This document shows positions 16,336 through 26,200 of a stretch of DNA of 44,921 nt, in pieces. The stretch's first letter is position 1. Each line of letters begins with the position of its first letter. The DNA is taken from positions 1-44,921 of the forward strand of contig NZ_BANX01000044.1 in assembly GCF_000334455.1 (NCBI RefSeq), read 5' to 3'. Source of the DNA: Gordonia soli NBRC 108243 (GTDB taxonomy: Bacteria; Actinomycetota; Actinomycetes; Mycobacteriales; Mycobacteriaceae). Under the pieces are notes generated by a model. It was given only the letters and a program-made list of their open reading frames with translations, ran no database searches and was not told where the DNA came from. The position numbers and the translations under genes were made by a program.

Positions 16336-19300
16336 TCAGTTCTTGATCGCTCGCATCGGGCCCGGGGTCCAGAGTCCGGAGTGGACGTCGTCGGTCACGG
16401 TGATCTCCGCATCGACCTGCGGCTTCAACGGCACCAGCCGCTGCAGGCTGCCCCAGTCCTTGGCCCAGCTGTTGCGTAGGTAGGCCGGGAGGACGATCGG
16501 GCGGAGTTCGTTCTCGACGATGCCCAGCGGACCGCCGTAGTCGCCGGCCATCCAGCGACGCGAGTTGACGCGCTCCCCCTCGGCATCGGGGGTGACCCGC
16601 CACATCGGGGTCTCGAGCACACCGTTGACCGCAGCCGCCGGACGCTGGCACGGGAAGGCCAGTGCGACCTCCCAGTCGAGCAACGTCGGATCCTCGTTGC
16701 CCACCAACGACTCCAGGGTCACCAACGGGGTGACACGCGGCGGGGTCACGGCGAGCCATTGCGCCGAGTTGGTCGACTCGTCGTCGGCGACGACACGCAC
16801 GACCGATGCACGCGGCGGGGCCTGGTCCCGGGGGAACCGCAGGTTGCGCCACTCCGGTTCGTTGCCGGTGTCCAGCGGCATCATCGAGGCGACCGTGGTG
16901 ACCCGACCGTCGGGCTCGACACGACCGAACTCCAGTCGGAGCTTCTGCCCGGGATGGACGACGGCGAGCTCGTCGATGTACTCGATCTGTCCGGCCACCG
17001 ACATCGTGACCAGCGGGGTGTCGGGGCTGCGCGCCGGCAGCTGATACCAGTCGGACGTCAGTTGGCCACGGCCGGTGGGCGATCCGTAGGTGCCGAGCAC
17101 CGGTACCCGACGCTGGTCGAGTCCGAACGGCAGCCGCACCGACGATCCGTTGACGCCGCGAGTGCTCGTGCGACCGCCCCCGGTGTCGGCTGAGCCCGCG
17201 GTACCGGTCGGCTCCGACTGCGCATCGCTGGGGTCGGTCTGGGTCCGGTCGATCTCGGTGGTCGTCGACGCCGAATCCGAGTCGTCGCCACCTCCTTCGG
17301 CATCGCTCTCCAGATTGGAGGAGACGCCGTCGGGGGTGAAGCCCTCGAGCGGCCGGACCGATCCGCCGCCGAGGGCAGCTCCCGGTGACGGGTTGCGCTG
17401 ACCCGCGACATCGGCGGGTGCGAGCAGCCCGCGATTCGGATCCTCCTCGACGAGCACCGCATCGGCGAGCGCACAGGGCTGCCCCTTGAGGGCGGCGATG
17501 TTGGAACTCGTCCACGACCACGAACCACGTTGTGTCTGAGCGGCCTTGGCGAAGGACACGAAGGTGAAGAGCAGGATCGCGGCCGAGATGATGGCCAGCG
17601 AGTAGGTCGGGAACCGCTGAATGATGCTCCGCGCCCCACGATCGGGGATCTCCACAGCCTCACCACGCTGCGACGCACGATCGTCGCGGTAGTACTGCCA
17701 CGCTCCGACGACGGTCAGCGCGACCGCGACCACGAAGATCGGCCAGAAGAGCCCGATGCCACGGACGTTCGGGGTGTCGTCGGCCCACGGGATGCCGTAG
17801 CTGCCGACATACCACCACTGATTGCGGCCGGCGAAGGCCACGGCGAGCGCGTAGGCACATGCCGCTGCCACGAAGGTGCGGTTGCATCGCCGCCGCATCA
17901 CCGACGGACTCAGGACCGCAGTGGCGGCTGCCGCGAGAACACCGGTGAGGCAGGCGAATGCGCCCATCTGGTGGGTGGCCTTGGTCGGCACGAACGCCAA
18001 CACCGCGACGGCACCGGAGGTCACCGCGACGAGTCGCCACAGCGGAGCACTCGCGATGCCCGGTACCCGACGTCGACTCAGCAGTGTCAGGGCGATCAAC
18101 AGCACCGAGATGATGGTGACGAAGATGCCGACGCGTCGCGCGATGGAGCCGTCTGGGGTCGGATTCAGCAGGATGTAGTACCGCATCGCTTCGGTCCACC
18201 ACTTGTTGGTGGGCCCGACGATCCCCTGCACCTCGACGCCCTCGAGGATCGATGCCAACGGCTGGTCGGCGAAGATCTCGTACAGGACGGCCAGTCCGGA
18301 CGCGAGGATCGGCATCAGCAGCGGGAGCAGCCCGTCACGGGATCGGCGCGCGCGCAGGCGCTTCAGCAACGGACGTACGCCCGCGAGCAACACCAGTACG
18401 GCGATGGCACCTGCCGGATGGATGGTGAGGGTGAACGCGGCCGCGAGGATACCGAGGGTCAGTGGCACGAAACGCCCGGTGGCGATGGCACGTTCGACGA
18501 GTACCCAGGTGAGCAGGATGCCGACGCTCAACGCCGGCTCCACCCGCAGTCCGTTGTTGAACGGCAGCCACACCGCGAGGAAGGCCAATGCGGCGGTCCA
18601 TCGCGCCGCGGACGATCCACGCACCGCGTCACCGAGACGCGGGATCGCGTAGCGGCTGATGAGGATCCAGCCTGCGAGTGCGAAGAGCAACGGGAGCAGT
18701 CGCAACCACGGCGTCGCGGTGCTGACCTGCATCCAGAGCGCAAGGTATTGGTAGTGCCAGCCGAAGGGGTCCTGCGGCACACCGAAGTAGCGGTAGTAGT
18801 TGTCGAGGTATCCCGCGCCGGGGGCCACCCGACCGACGGTGACCTGATAGCCGTCGTCTGCGGTGTTGCCACCGACGATCGCCCAGACCAGCAGCACCGC
18901 GGTGATGACCGCGTCGAGGAGCGTCGGCCGCCACCTGGCCGACGGACGGAACCTCCGGCGGGCGGGCCGCTCGGTGGCCTCGGACTCGGATTGCACGGTC
19001 GACGATTCAGAGCGCACGATCGACGATTCAGAGCGCACGGTCGACGAATCAGAGGGCACGGTCGACGCGTCGGCGGGCTCGTCGACGACCTTGGCGGCGG
19101 GTGTCCGACGCAGGCCCGGGATCAGGCGCAGCAGCCACCCGGTACGCCGACCGTCGCGGGCATCGAGCACGGCCAGCGCGATCAGTGACAGCACCGTGGC
19201 CAGGACACCGACCACCAGCAGCGTGCCCTTCAGCAACGTCGGGCTGGAGATGAACCGGGTGTCGATGGTCGACCGGAAGGAGAGCGCATCCGCGGGCGTC

Positions 19301-19902
19301 GTCTTCGGCAGGTCGGTGTAGACGCCGATGATCTGCGGACGCGAGTTCGGGTCGTCGAGCCGGAACGACTGCGGTTCCTTACCCGGCTCGGTGAATCCCT
19401 CGATACCGCCACGGGTTCCTGAGGTGTCGGCGTGCACGACGATGCGGCAGGCGTCATCGGACTGAGCGGCAGCACGCGGGACGCTGAGCAGTACCGCGTT
19501 GCGCTGGGTGACGAGGATGCGGTCGGTCGTCGCTCGCAGGAACAGCCCGACCTTGCCCGCTTCCGCGCCGTTCTCGGGCACGGTCGACAGCAGTACACCG
19601 CCGGCTGCGGGCAGATCGGCTGCCAGCGAGCACGGCACCGACACGTCCATCGACACCGGCACGTAGGAGACGTTCGGCGCGGCCACATTCTGCACCGTGT
19701 TCGCCTGTGGCCAGGTGAGTTCGGACTTCGTGAACTGCACCGGGAGGATGGGCGCGAGGATCGCGACTAACACACCGACCGCACCCGCGACGACCGCCAC
19801 GATCTTCGCGATGCGGATCGTCCGCGGACTCAGGCGGTTGTCGGCGGAGTGCTCGGGGTCCGGCGTCTGATCTGGCTCTGCCGCCTGATTACGTTCAGTC
19901 AT
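16336..19902 (-). CDS. embB: EmbB-type arabinosyltransferase, inverted divergent copy
   Basis: This 1188-residue Emb protein is EmbB-like by its first periplasmic domain (AAGGVLLSTVPENG, NAVLLSVPRAAAQ), its ending SGLWTPGPMR and its place after an embA. The GT-C motif Asp349-Asp350 is intact (NTADDGYQVTVGRV). Differences from the other EmbB are marked. TKATHQMGAF replaces the usual TKWTHHFG, so Ala642 stands where a conserved Trp sits, though His644 is kept. Val356 and Gln377 occupy the M. tuberculosis Met306 and Glu327 positions. It has a longer cytoplasmic loop (about residues 271-310) built of 7-residue repeats and an acidic Ser/Thr linker (about 860-912). Its ATG overlaps the upstream embA stop by eight bases. 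It is probably an active enzyme with altered donor or acceptor preference; a regulatory role is possible. Confidence 0.88.
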   Translation of the reverse strand: MTERNQAAEPDQTPDPEHSADNRLSPRTIRIAKIVAVVAGAVGVLVAILAPILPVQFTKSELTWPQANTVQNVAAPNVSYVPVSMDVSVPCSLAADLPAAGGVLLSTVPENGAEAGKVGLFLRATTDRILVTQRNAVLLSVPRAAAQSDDACRIVVHADTSGTRGGIEGFTEPGKEPQSFRLDDPNSRPQIIGVYTDLPKTTPADALSFRSTIDTRFISSPTLLKGTLLVVGVLATVLSLIALAVLDARDGRRTGWLLRLIPGLRRTPAAKVVDEPADASTVPSDSSTVRSESSIVRSESSTVQSESEATERPARRRFRPSARWRPTLLDAVITAVLLVWAIVGGNTADDGYQVTVGRVAPGAGYLDNYYRYFGVPQDPFGWHYQYLALWMQVSTATPWLRLLPLLFALAGWILISRYAIPRLGDAVRGSSAARWTAALAFLAVWLPFNNGLRVEPALSVGILLTWVLVERAIATGRFVPLTLGILAAAFTLTIHPAGAIAVLVLLAGVRPLLKRLRARRSRDGLLPLLMPILASGLAVLYEIFADQPLASILEGVEVQGIVGPTNKWWTEAMRYYILLNPTPDGSIARRVGIFVTIISVLLIALTLLSRRRVPGIASAPLWRLVAVTSGAVAVLAFVPTKATHQMGAFACLTGVLAAAATAVLSPSVMRRRCNRTFVAAACAYALAVAFAGRNQWWYVGSYGIPWADDTPNVRGIGLFWPIFVVAVALTVVGAWQYYRDDRASQRGEAVEIPDRGARSIIQRFPTYSLAIISAAILLFTFVSFAKAAQTQRGSWSWTSSNIAALKGQPCALADAVLVEEDPNRGLLAPADVAGQRNPSPGAALGGGSVRPLEGFTPDGVSSNLESDAEGGGDDSDSASTTTEIDRTQTDPSDAQSEPTGTAGSADTGGGRTSTRGVNGSSVRLPFGLDQRRVPVLGTYGSPTGRGQLTSDWYQLPARSPDTPLVTMSVAGQIEYIDELAVVHPGQKLRLEFGRVEPDGRVTTVASMMPLDTGNEPEWRNLRFPRDQAPPRASVVRVVADDESTNSAQWLAVTPPRVTPLVTLESLVGNEDPTLLDWEVALAFPCQRPAAAVNGVLETPMWRVTPDAEGERVNSRRWMAGDYGGPLGIVENELRPIVLPAYLRNSWAKDWGSLQRLVPLKPQVDAEITVTDDVHSGLWTPGPMRAIKN
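18986..19069. repeat. four 21-bp tandem repeats inside inverted embB
   Basis: Four in-frame 21-base units starting at 18986, 19007, 19028 and 19049 share the core GCACGGTCGACGA with few changes. They encode a 7-residue repeat of the type SSTVRSE in the loop between the first periplasmic domain's anchor helix and the next helix. The other four Emb proteins here lack it. Confidence 0.85.
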
Positions 19903-22900
19903 CCTGCGGCACCACCCTGATCGATCCCGGCCGGTCCCAGCCCCAGCTCGTCGCGTACCCCTTCGTCACCCGTGCGGGCACCGCGTCCGGCACCAGCGGT
20001 GTGAGTCGTTGCAGCCCACCCCAATCGCGGTACCAGTCGTTCTCGAGATAGGTGGCCACGGTGTCGGCACTCGTCAGCGATTCGGAGTTCGCGAGGATGC
20101 CGCCGTTCACCGAGGCCTGCCACGTCTTCGACTTGGAGTTCGTGGTGGTCTGGTCCGGGACGATGCGCCATCGGGGCACCTCACCGACGCCGTCGTGCGT
20201 GGTGATCGAGCGCTGGCACGGGAATTGGCTGCCGACCGAGAGATCCAGCAGTACCGGCGTGCGGTCGCCGACGATCTCCTGCAGCGTCGACACCTGGGGT
20301 GCGCGCGGCGGTGTGATGGCCAGCCACTGATCGGGACTGAGGTTGTCGTCGACGGCGACGACGCGCAGTGCAGTCGCCGACGACGGGATCGCCGCCATCG
20401 GCACACGGAGGTTGCGCCACGGACGGTTCGGGCGCTCGGGGCCCGGATCGATCGGGACGAACGGCGCGCCGACACGTTCGAACTCGCCTGCGGCGCCGGG
20501 CCGCCCGAACTCGACCGTGAGCTTGCGGCCCGGTTGGGGCACGCCGTCCTGGTCGATGGACAGGACGGGACCGGCCGCGGTGATCACCACCAGCGGCGAC
20601 GACGCCCGGTCCGGCACCTCGTACCAGGACGAGGTGAGCTCTGCGGTGCCGTTGTCGTGGCCGTAGCTGCCCAGTACAGGTGTGCGGGCGGGATCGAGTC
20701 CGAACGGCAGGAGCGCTCGAGATCCGTTCACCGTCTCGGGACCGACACCACCGGTGGTACCGGGAGCGCCGCCGGTGACGACGAACGGTCGGGACAGGTC
20801 GCCGGAAGTGTTGATCGTGCCTGCGCCGAGGGAGGTCGCCTCCGGTGTGAGGTCGCCCGCGACACCGTCCGGGGTGAAGCCCGTCGACTCGCCGGCGAGG
20901 GCGCGGGAGACGTCGCGCGTCCCGATCGGCGTGAGCGCCCCGCGATTCGGGTCGGTCTCGACGAGGACCTGGTCGGCCATGCCGCAGGTGTCGCCGACCA
21001 GCGCACGCGCGTTGGCACCGAACGTGGTGTAGGTGTCGGTCCGTCCGGCCGCGGCCTTGGCGAAGAGCGCGAGCTCGGCGACCACCAGCAACGTCGCGAT
21101 CGCGAGCATCGGCACGGAGGCGATCGCGACCTGGCGGCGGTTGGGGGCCCGGCCGGTGTCGCGATCGACACCGCGTTCGGCATCGACGTCGATGCGCAGG
21201 TGGAACCAGACCGCCACCGCCAGCGCGAGGACGGTGAGCACGAGGAAGACCGACGAGAGCGGCGTCCCGGCGAACACCGGCGCCTTGTCGAACCAGGAGA
21301 TGCCGAAGTCGTAGCCCCAGCCCCAGGCATTCTCGCCGGCGACCGCGACCGCACACGCGAAGAGCAGCACGGCGATGTACATCCACAGGTTGCGCGGCGA
21401 CCGACGTGCCGACTGCGCGACCGCAACGGTGGCCACCGCCGCCATCGCGGCACCGACCCCGGCGTACACGCCGAACTGGACGGTCCACTTGGTCGGGGTG
21501 AACGACAACAACAGGATGGTCAGCAGGATCGCTCCGACGAGACGCCATACGGGGCCGGGATCGACACCGCGGATGTGCTTGCGGCGCAGCATGACCGACA
21601 GCGTGACCACGACCGCAGCCAGCAGGAGCAGCAGCGGCACCCGGCGGACCAGCGAGCCGTCCTGGGTGGTGAGCGAGAGGTAGTAGAACCGGAGCAGTTC
21701 CTGGTACCAGACGAGTGTCGGGCCGACGGTGTAGCGAACCCGGATCGCCTCGGCCACCGCCGCCAGCGACTGGTCGCGGAAGACCAGGATCACCACGAGC
21801 CCGACGGCGGCACCGATCGGCGCGACCAGCGACACGATGCCGTGTTCTGCCCGGCGTGCACGGAGGTTTCGCAGCAGGGGGCGGGAACCAGCGAGCAGGA
21901 GGGCGACGGCGATGATCCCGTGCGGCGCCGTCGCGAGCGTCAGCGCGGCGGCGAACGCCGCTCCCGCGGCCGGGAGCATCCGGCGGGTCGCGATGGCCTG
22001 CTCGACCCCCCACCAGGTCAGCAGCGATCCCAGCACGATGATGCCCTCGCTGCGCAGACCGCTGCAGAACGGCATCCAGAAGGCGACGAAGACCGCGGCG
22101 GCGGTGAACATCGCCCACTGCGAGCGTCGGACCGCTCCGCCGAGTCGCGGCAAGAGGATGCGGCTGAGCACGAACCACGAGACCAGGCCGGCGACGAGTG
22201 CGGGCAGGCGCATCCAGACGCCGGCGGCCGACACGTGCGACCACAGAGACAAGAAGCTGTAATACCAGTCGAACGGTGCCTCGGTGATGCCGAAGAACCG
22301 GTAGTGGTCGGAGAGGTAGCCGGCGTCTCGAGCGTTGCGGGCCATCGTGAGGATGTAGCCGTCGTCGGAACTGCCTGCCCCGAGGAAGTGCCAGACCACC
22401 AGCACCGCGGTCACGGACACATCGGCTGCGCGGGGCATCAGCAAGCGCCGCAGATCGAGTCGGCCGACCCGCCGGTGGTACCCGTTGACCACGTCGAGGG
22501 CGGCGATGGCGATCAAGGCGATGAGCGCGGCCAGCACCCCGATGACCATGACCACGACCTTCAGGGCGGTGGGTCCGGTGTCGAAGCGGTTGTCGACCTC
22601 GACGTGCACGGCGAGTCCACCGGCGGCTGCGGCCCGCTCCACGGCCGGTCCGTCGAGACCGGTGAAGATGCCTGCCACCTGGGGCCGGTCGTCGGGGTTG
22701 CCGACCGCCGCCGGTCCGAGCCCGACGAACCGGGCCTCGACGGCGGTGCCGGAGGTGCGGACCTCGAGCCGTTCGCAGCGGGTCAGGTCGGTGCGCGGGG
22801 CCGAGATCAGCTCGGTTCCCCGCAGCGTGACGGCGACCCGATCGGCGGTCGCGGTCACGAACAATGCCTTGTCGGCGGCGTTGCGGCCGGCCGTGGGCAT

Positions 22901-23176
22901 CGTGGAGACCACGACGGTGCGCTCGTCGGTCGGCGTCGCAGCCAGGGTCCGACAGCCGACGGTGACGTCGAGCGACCGCGCGGTCTGCGCGGCCAGCGGC
23001 GCGGTGACCGATCCGTTCGACCCGGTGAGCTGCTGCCCCTTCGGCCAGTCGATGGTCGCGGTGTGCCCGCTGACCGGGAGCAACGGCGTGAGGAGCGCAG
23101 CGATGATCGCGGCGAGTCCGGCCACGGCGGCAACGGTGGCCCAGACACGCGGGGACACCCGGGAGAACGAAGACAT
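19895..23176 (-). CDS. embA: EmbA-type arabinosyltransferase, inverted copy
   Basis: A 1093-residue Emb protein of the EmbA type. In mycobacteria EmbA partners EmbB to add alpha-1,3 branches in arabinogalactan arabinan. Asp271-Asp272 in SSDDGYILTM is the GT-C motif. TKWTVQFGVYAG has the EmbA-type Val-Gln instead of His-His, TEAPFDWYYS matches EmbA, and the C-terminus WGWDRPGSIRV resembles the M. tuberculosis EmbA ending. A single hydrophobic helix (about 12-32), a first periplasmic domain, the membrane core and the C-terminal lectin-like domain are all complete. It is the first gene of a minus-strand pair, overlapping embB by ATGACTGA, and diverges from the plus-strand embA. A TAGTGT box nine bases before the ATG and the absence of a Shine-Dalgarno sequence suggest a leaderless message. 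Confidence 0.9.
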   Translation of the reverse strand: MSSFSRVSPRVWATVAAVAGLAAIIAALLTPLLPVSGHTATIDWPKGQQLTGSNGSVTAPLAAQTARSLDVTVGCRTLAATPTDERTVVVSTMPTAGRNAADKALFVTATADRVAVTLRGTELISAPRTDLTRCERLEVRTSGTAVEARFVGLGPAAVGNPDDRPQVAGIFTGLDGPAVERAAAAGGLAVHVEVDNRFDTGPTALKVVVMVIGVLAALIALIAIAALDVVNGYHRRVGRLDLRRLLMPRAADVSVTAVLVVWHFLGAGSSDDGYILTMARNARDAGYLSDHYRFFGITEAPFDWYYSFLSLWSHVSAAGVWMRLPALVAGLVSWFVLSRILLPRLGGAVRRSQWAMFTAAAVFVAFWMPFCSGLRSEGIIVLGSLLTWWGVEQAIATRRMLPAAGAAFAAALTLATAPHGIIAVALLLAGSRPLLRNLRARRAEHGIVSLVAPIGAAVGLVVILVFRDQSLAAVAEAIRVRYTVGPTLVWYQELLRFYYLSLTTQDGSLVRRVPLLLLLAAVVVTLSVMLRRKHIRGVDPGPVWRLVGAILLTILLLSFTPTKWTVQFGVYAGVGAAMAAVATVAVAQSARRSPRNLWMYIAVLLFACAVAVAGENAWGWGYDFGISWFDKAPVFAGTPLSSVFLVLTVLALAVAVWFHLRIDVDAERGVDRDTGRAPNRRQVAIASVPMLAIATLLVVAELALFAKAAAGRTDTYTTFGANARALVGDTCGMADQVLVETDPNRGALTPIGTRDVSRALAGESTGFTPDGVAGDLTPEATSLGAGTINTSGDLSRPFVVTGGAPGTTGGVGPETVNGSRALLPFGLDPARTPVLGSYGHDNGTAELTSSWYEVPDRASSPLVVITAAGPVLSIDQDGVPQPGRKLTVEFGRPGAAGEFERVGAPFVPIDPGPERPNRPWRNLRVPMAAIPSSATALRVVAVDDNLSPDQWLAITPPRAPQVSTLQEIVGDRTPVLLDLSVGSQFPCQRSITTHDGVGEVPRWRIVPDQTTTNSKSKTWQASVNGGILANSESLTSADTVATYLENDWYRDWGGLQRLTPLVPDAVPARVTKGYATSWGWDRPGSIRVVPQDD

Positions 23177-23185
23177 CAGAGGGGA

Positions 23186-23191
23186 ACACTA
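23186..23191 (-). promoter_or_regulatory. -10 box of inverted embA, leaderless-type
   Basis: TAGTGT on the minus strand, nine pyrimidine-rich bases, then ATG. The interval contains no purine-rich ribosome site. Confidence 0.5.
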
Positions 23192-23283
23192 ATCGACGTC
23201 GGGTCGTCGACACGATCGGAGGCCGGTGGCCGGGGTGCGAACAGCAGCCCACCTCGCGACTATGACCTCTCAGGGAACTCCCA

Positions 23284-23289
23284 TACCAT
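23284..23289 (+). promoter_or_regulatory. -10 box of plus-strand embA, leaderless-type
   Basis: TACCAT, eight bases, then GTG at 23298: the same hexamer and spacing as at embC. It decides the start, because the in-frame ATG at 23262 and GTG at 23226 lie upstream of this box. Confidence 0.55.
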
Positions 23290-23297
23290 CTGACATC

Positions 23298-26200
23298 GTG
23301 CCTGTGACTGCCTCGCCCGCCGAGCCCGGAGCCACCGAGCAGACCGATGTGGCGAGGGCGGGCACCGCCCGACTGGTGGCCGTCGTGGCCGGGATCGTCG
23401 GCGCAGTGCTGTGTGCCATCACCCCGCTGCTGCCGGTCACCGCCACCGACGCCTCGTTCGACTGGCCGCAGGGACAGTCCCTCACCGATGGGTCCGCATC
23501 GATCGTCGCGCCGCTCATCGCGCAGACCCCGCAGGATCTGCAGGCGACGATCCCCTGTCGGGTCCTCGCCGACCTGCCGACGGAGAACAGCCTGGTCTTC
23601 GCGACGATGCCGACCAACGCCCCCAAGAGCAAGGCGTCGGCGCTGTACGTCACCGGCAACTCCGAGGGCGTCACCGTCACCTTCCGCAACACCGTCGCGG
23701 CGTCGGCGACCGCCGCGCAGCTCGCCTCCCCCGACTGCCGGGAACTGAGGATCTTCGCCGATCCCGCCGGCCCCGGTGCGCAGTTCGTCGGCGTCGGGGA
23801 CGCCACCGTGCTCGATCCGCAGAAGCGTCCGCAGGTCGACGGCATCTTCACCCCGCTCACCACCGCGCAGGTCTCGACCGCGGCCGGACAGGGCATGCGC
23901 GTCTCGGTCCGGATCGACAACCGGTACGTGAGCTCGCCGTCGGTGCTGAAGCTCATCGTGATGATCATCGCGGTCATCGCCGTACTCGTGGCGCTGATCG
24001 CGCTCGCCGTCCTCGACCGCGCGTACGGCTACCACCGACGTGTCGGTGCGCGGGTCCGATCACTCTGGCGTGCATTGATCCCGAAGGTCAGCGATCTCGC
24101 CGTCACCGGCGTCCTGGTCGTGTGGACCTTCCTCGGGGCGGGCACTCCCGACGACGGCTACATACTCACCATGGGGCGAGCCGCCGACGCATCCGGATAC
24201 CTGGCGAACTACTACCGGTACTACGGCGCGCCCGAGGCTCCGTTCGACTGGTACTACAGCTTCCTCGCGCACTGGTCGGCGATCTCCCCGTCGATCCTGT
24301 GGACCCACCTGCCGTCACTGGCCGCCGGACTCGTCTCGTGGTTCGTCCTGAGCCGCGTGCTGCTGCCCAGGCTCGGAGTAGCGGTCCGGCGCAGCGGCTG
24401 GGCGGTGTGGGCTGCGGCTCTCGTGTTCACCGCGTTCTGGCTGCCGTTCTGCAGCGGTCTGCGCAGCGAGTCGATCATCGTGCTCGGATCGATGCTGACC
24501 TGGTGGGCCGCCGAGCGCGCGATCGCCACCCGCCGGCTGCTGCCGGCCGCCCTCGGGGCGCTCGCCGCCGGACTCACCCTCGCGCTAGCACCGCACGGCG
24601 TGATCGCCGTGGCCATCCTGTTGGTGGCCGCCCGGCCGTTGCTGCGGGTGTTGCTCGAACGTCGACGCGAGGTCGGTGTGACGGCACTGGTCGCACCGAT
24701 CGCCGCAGCCGGCCTGCTGGTCCTCGTGGTGGTCTTCCGCGATCAGAGCCTGGCCTCGGTCGTGGAGGCCGTCAAGGTGCGCTATCAGGTCGGCCCGACG
24801 ATCCCCTGGTACCAGGAGTACCTGCGCTACTACTTCATCACCGTCACCACCGACGACGGTGCACTCACCCGCCGCGTCCCGGTCCTGCTGCTGCTCGCCG
24901 GCACGCTCGTCACGGTATCGGTGATGCTGCGCCGCAACCGGATCCGGGCAGTCGATCCCGGCCCCACCTGGCGACTCATCGGCGCCATCGGCATCACGCT
25001 CGTGCTGCTGGCCTTCACCCCCACCAAGTGGACGATCCAGTTCGGTGTGTTCGCCGGTCTGGGCGCCGCGGTGGCGGCCACCGCAACCCTCGCGGTCGCC
25101 GAGTCGGCAGCCCGGTCGGCGCGCAACCTGACGGTCTTCGTCTCCGGACTCTTCTTCGCACTCGCCGCTGCGATGGCGGGCAAGAACGCCTGGCCGTTCG
25201 CCTACGACTACGGCATCTCCTGGTTCGACCGCTCCCCCGTGTTGGCCGGCTACCAGGTGTCGACGATCTTCCTGGTCCTCGCGGTGATCACCGCCGCGAT
25301 CGCGGTCTGGCAGCATCTGCGCCTGGACTACGTGGCCAACAAGGGCCTCTCCCACGTCACCGACGGCCCGGGTGAATCTCGTGCGGATCGTCGACGGCTG
25401 TTCTTGGCGTCGTCCCCGATCGCCGTGGTGGCCGCCCTACTGGTCATCTCGGAGGTACTGGTGTTCGCCAAGGCCGCCGCGGCCCGCTACCCGGCCTTCA
25501 CCGTGCTCAGCTCCAACATCGACACGGTGCGCGGTCAGCCGTGCGCGATGGCGGATCAGATTCTCGTCGAACAGAACCCGAACGCGGGTATGTTGCGTCC
25601 CGCCGACGGCCGGTCGGCGTCGGCGACACTGGCCGGCTCCGGTGCGGTCGGGTTCACCCCCGACGGCATCGCAGGCGATCTGACCCCCGAGCCCGGTAGT
25701 GCGCGTCCCGGACAGATGAATGTCGCGGCGAGCGTGGCCAAGCCCTTCGCGGTGGTCGGCGGTCAGGGTGCGGGGACCACCGGCGGCACCGGACCGCGAA
25801 CGGTCAACGGCTCGACGGTGGCCCTGCCGTTCGGACTCGATCCGGCGACGACACCCGTACTCGGCAGCTACGGCTATGTCGGGGAGGCACGTCTGACCAC
25901 CGGTTGGTACGACCTTCCGGCCCGCGACGCGTCTCCGCTGATCGTCTTCAGCGCGGCGGGTTCGATCGCGACCACCGACGCCAACGGCACTCCGGTCTTC
26001 GGCCAGCGGCTCGTCGTCGAGTTCGGTCGCCCCGGCGCCGACGGCGCCTTCGAGCAGATCGGTTCGGACGTGATCCCGATCGACCCCGGTCCGGTCGTGG
26101 TGAATCGCCCGTGGCGCAACCTGCGGGTCCCGATGTCGGCCGCACCCCCGGGGGCCAGCGTGGTCCGCTTGGTCGCACTCGACAACAACCTCGGCGACAA

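Noticed and set aside
20009..23293. Open frame of over 1000 codons on the plus strand opposite the inverted embA.
   Set aside because: The translation is rich in Arg, Gly, Asp and His with no domain signature. It is the expected antisense frame of a GC-rich gene; the minus strand encodes a complete EmbA.
20181..24035. Minus-strand open frame of about 1280 codons spanning both embA genes.
   Set aside because: It crosses the divergent promoter region and overlaps two well-supported genes; its composition is low-complexity Arg/Gly/Asp without motifs.
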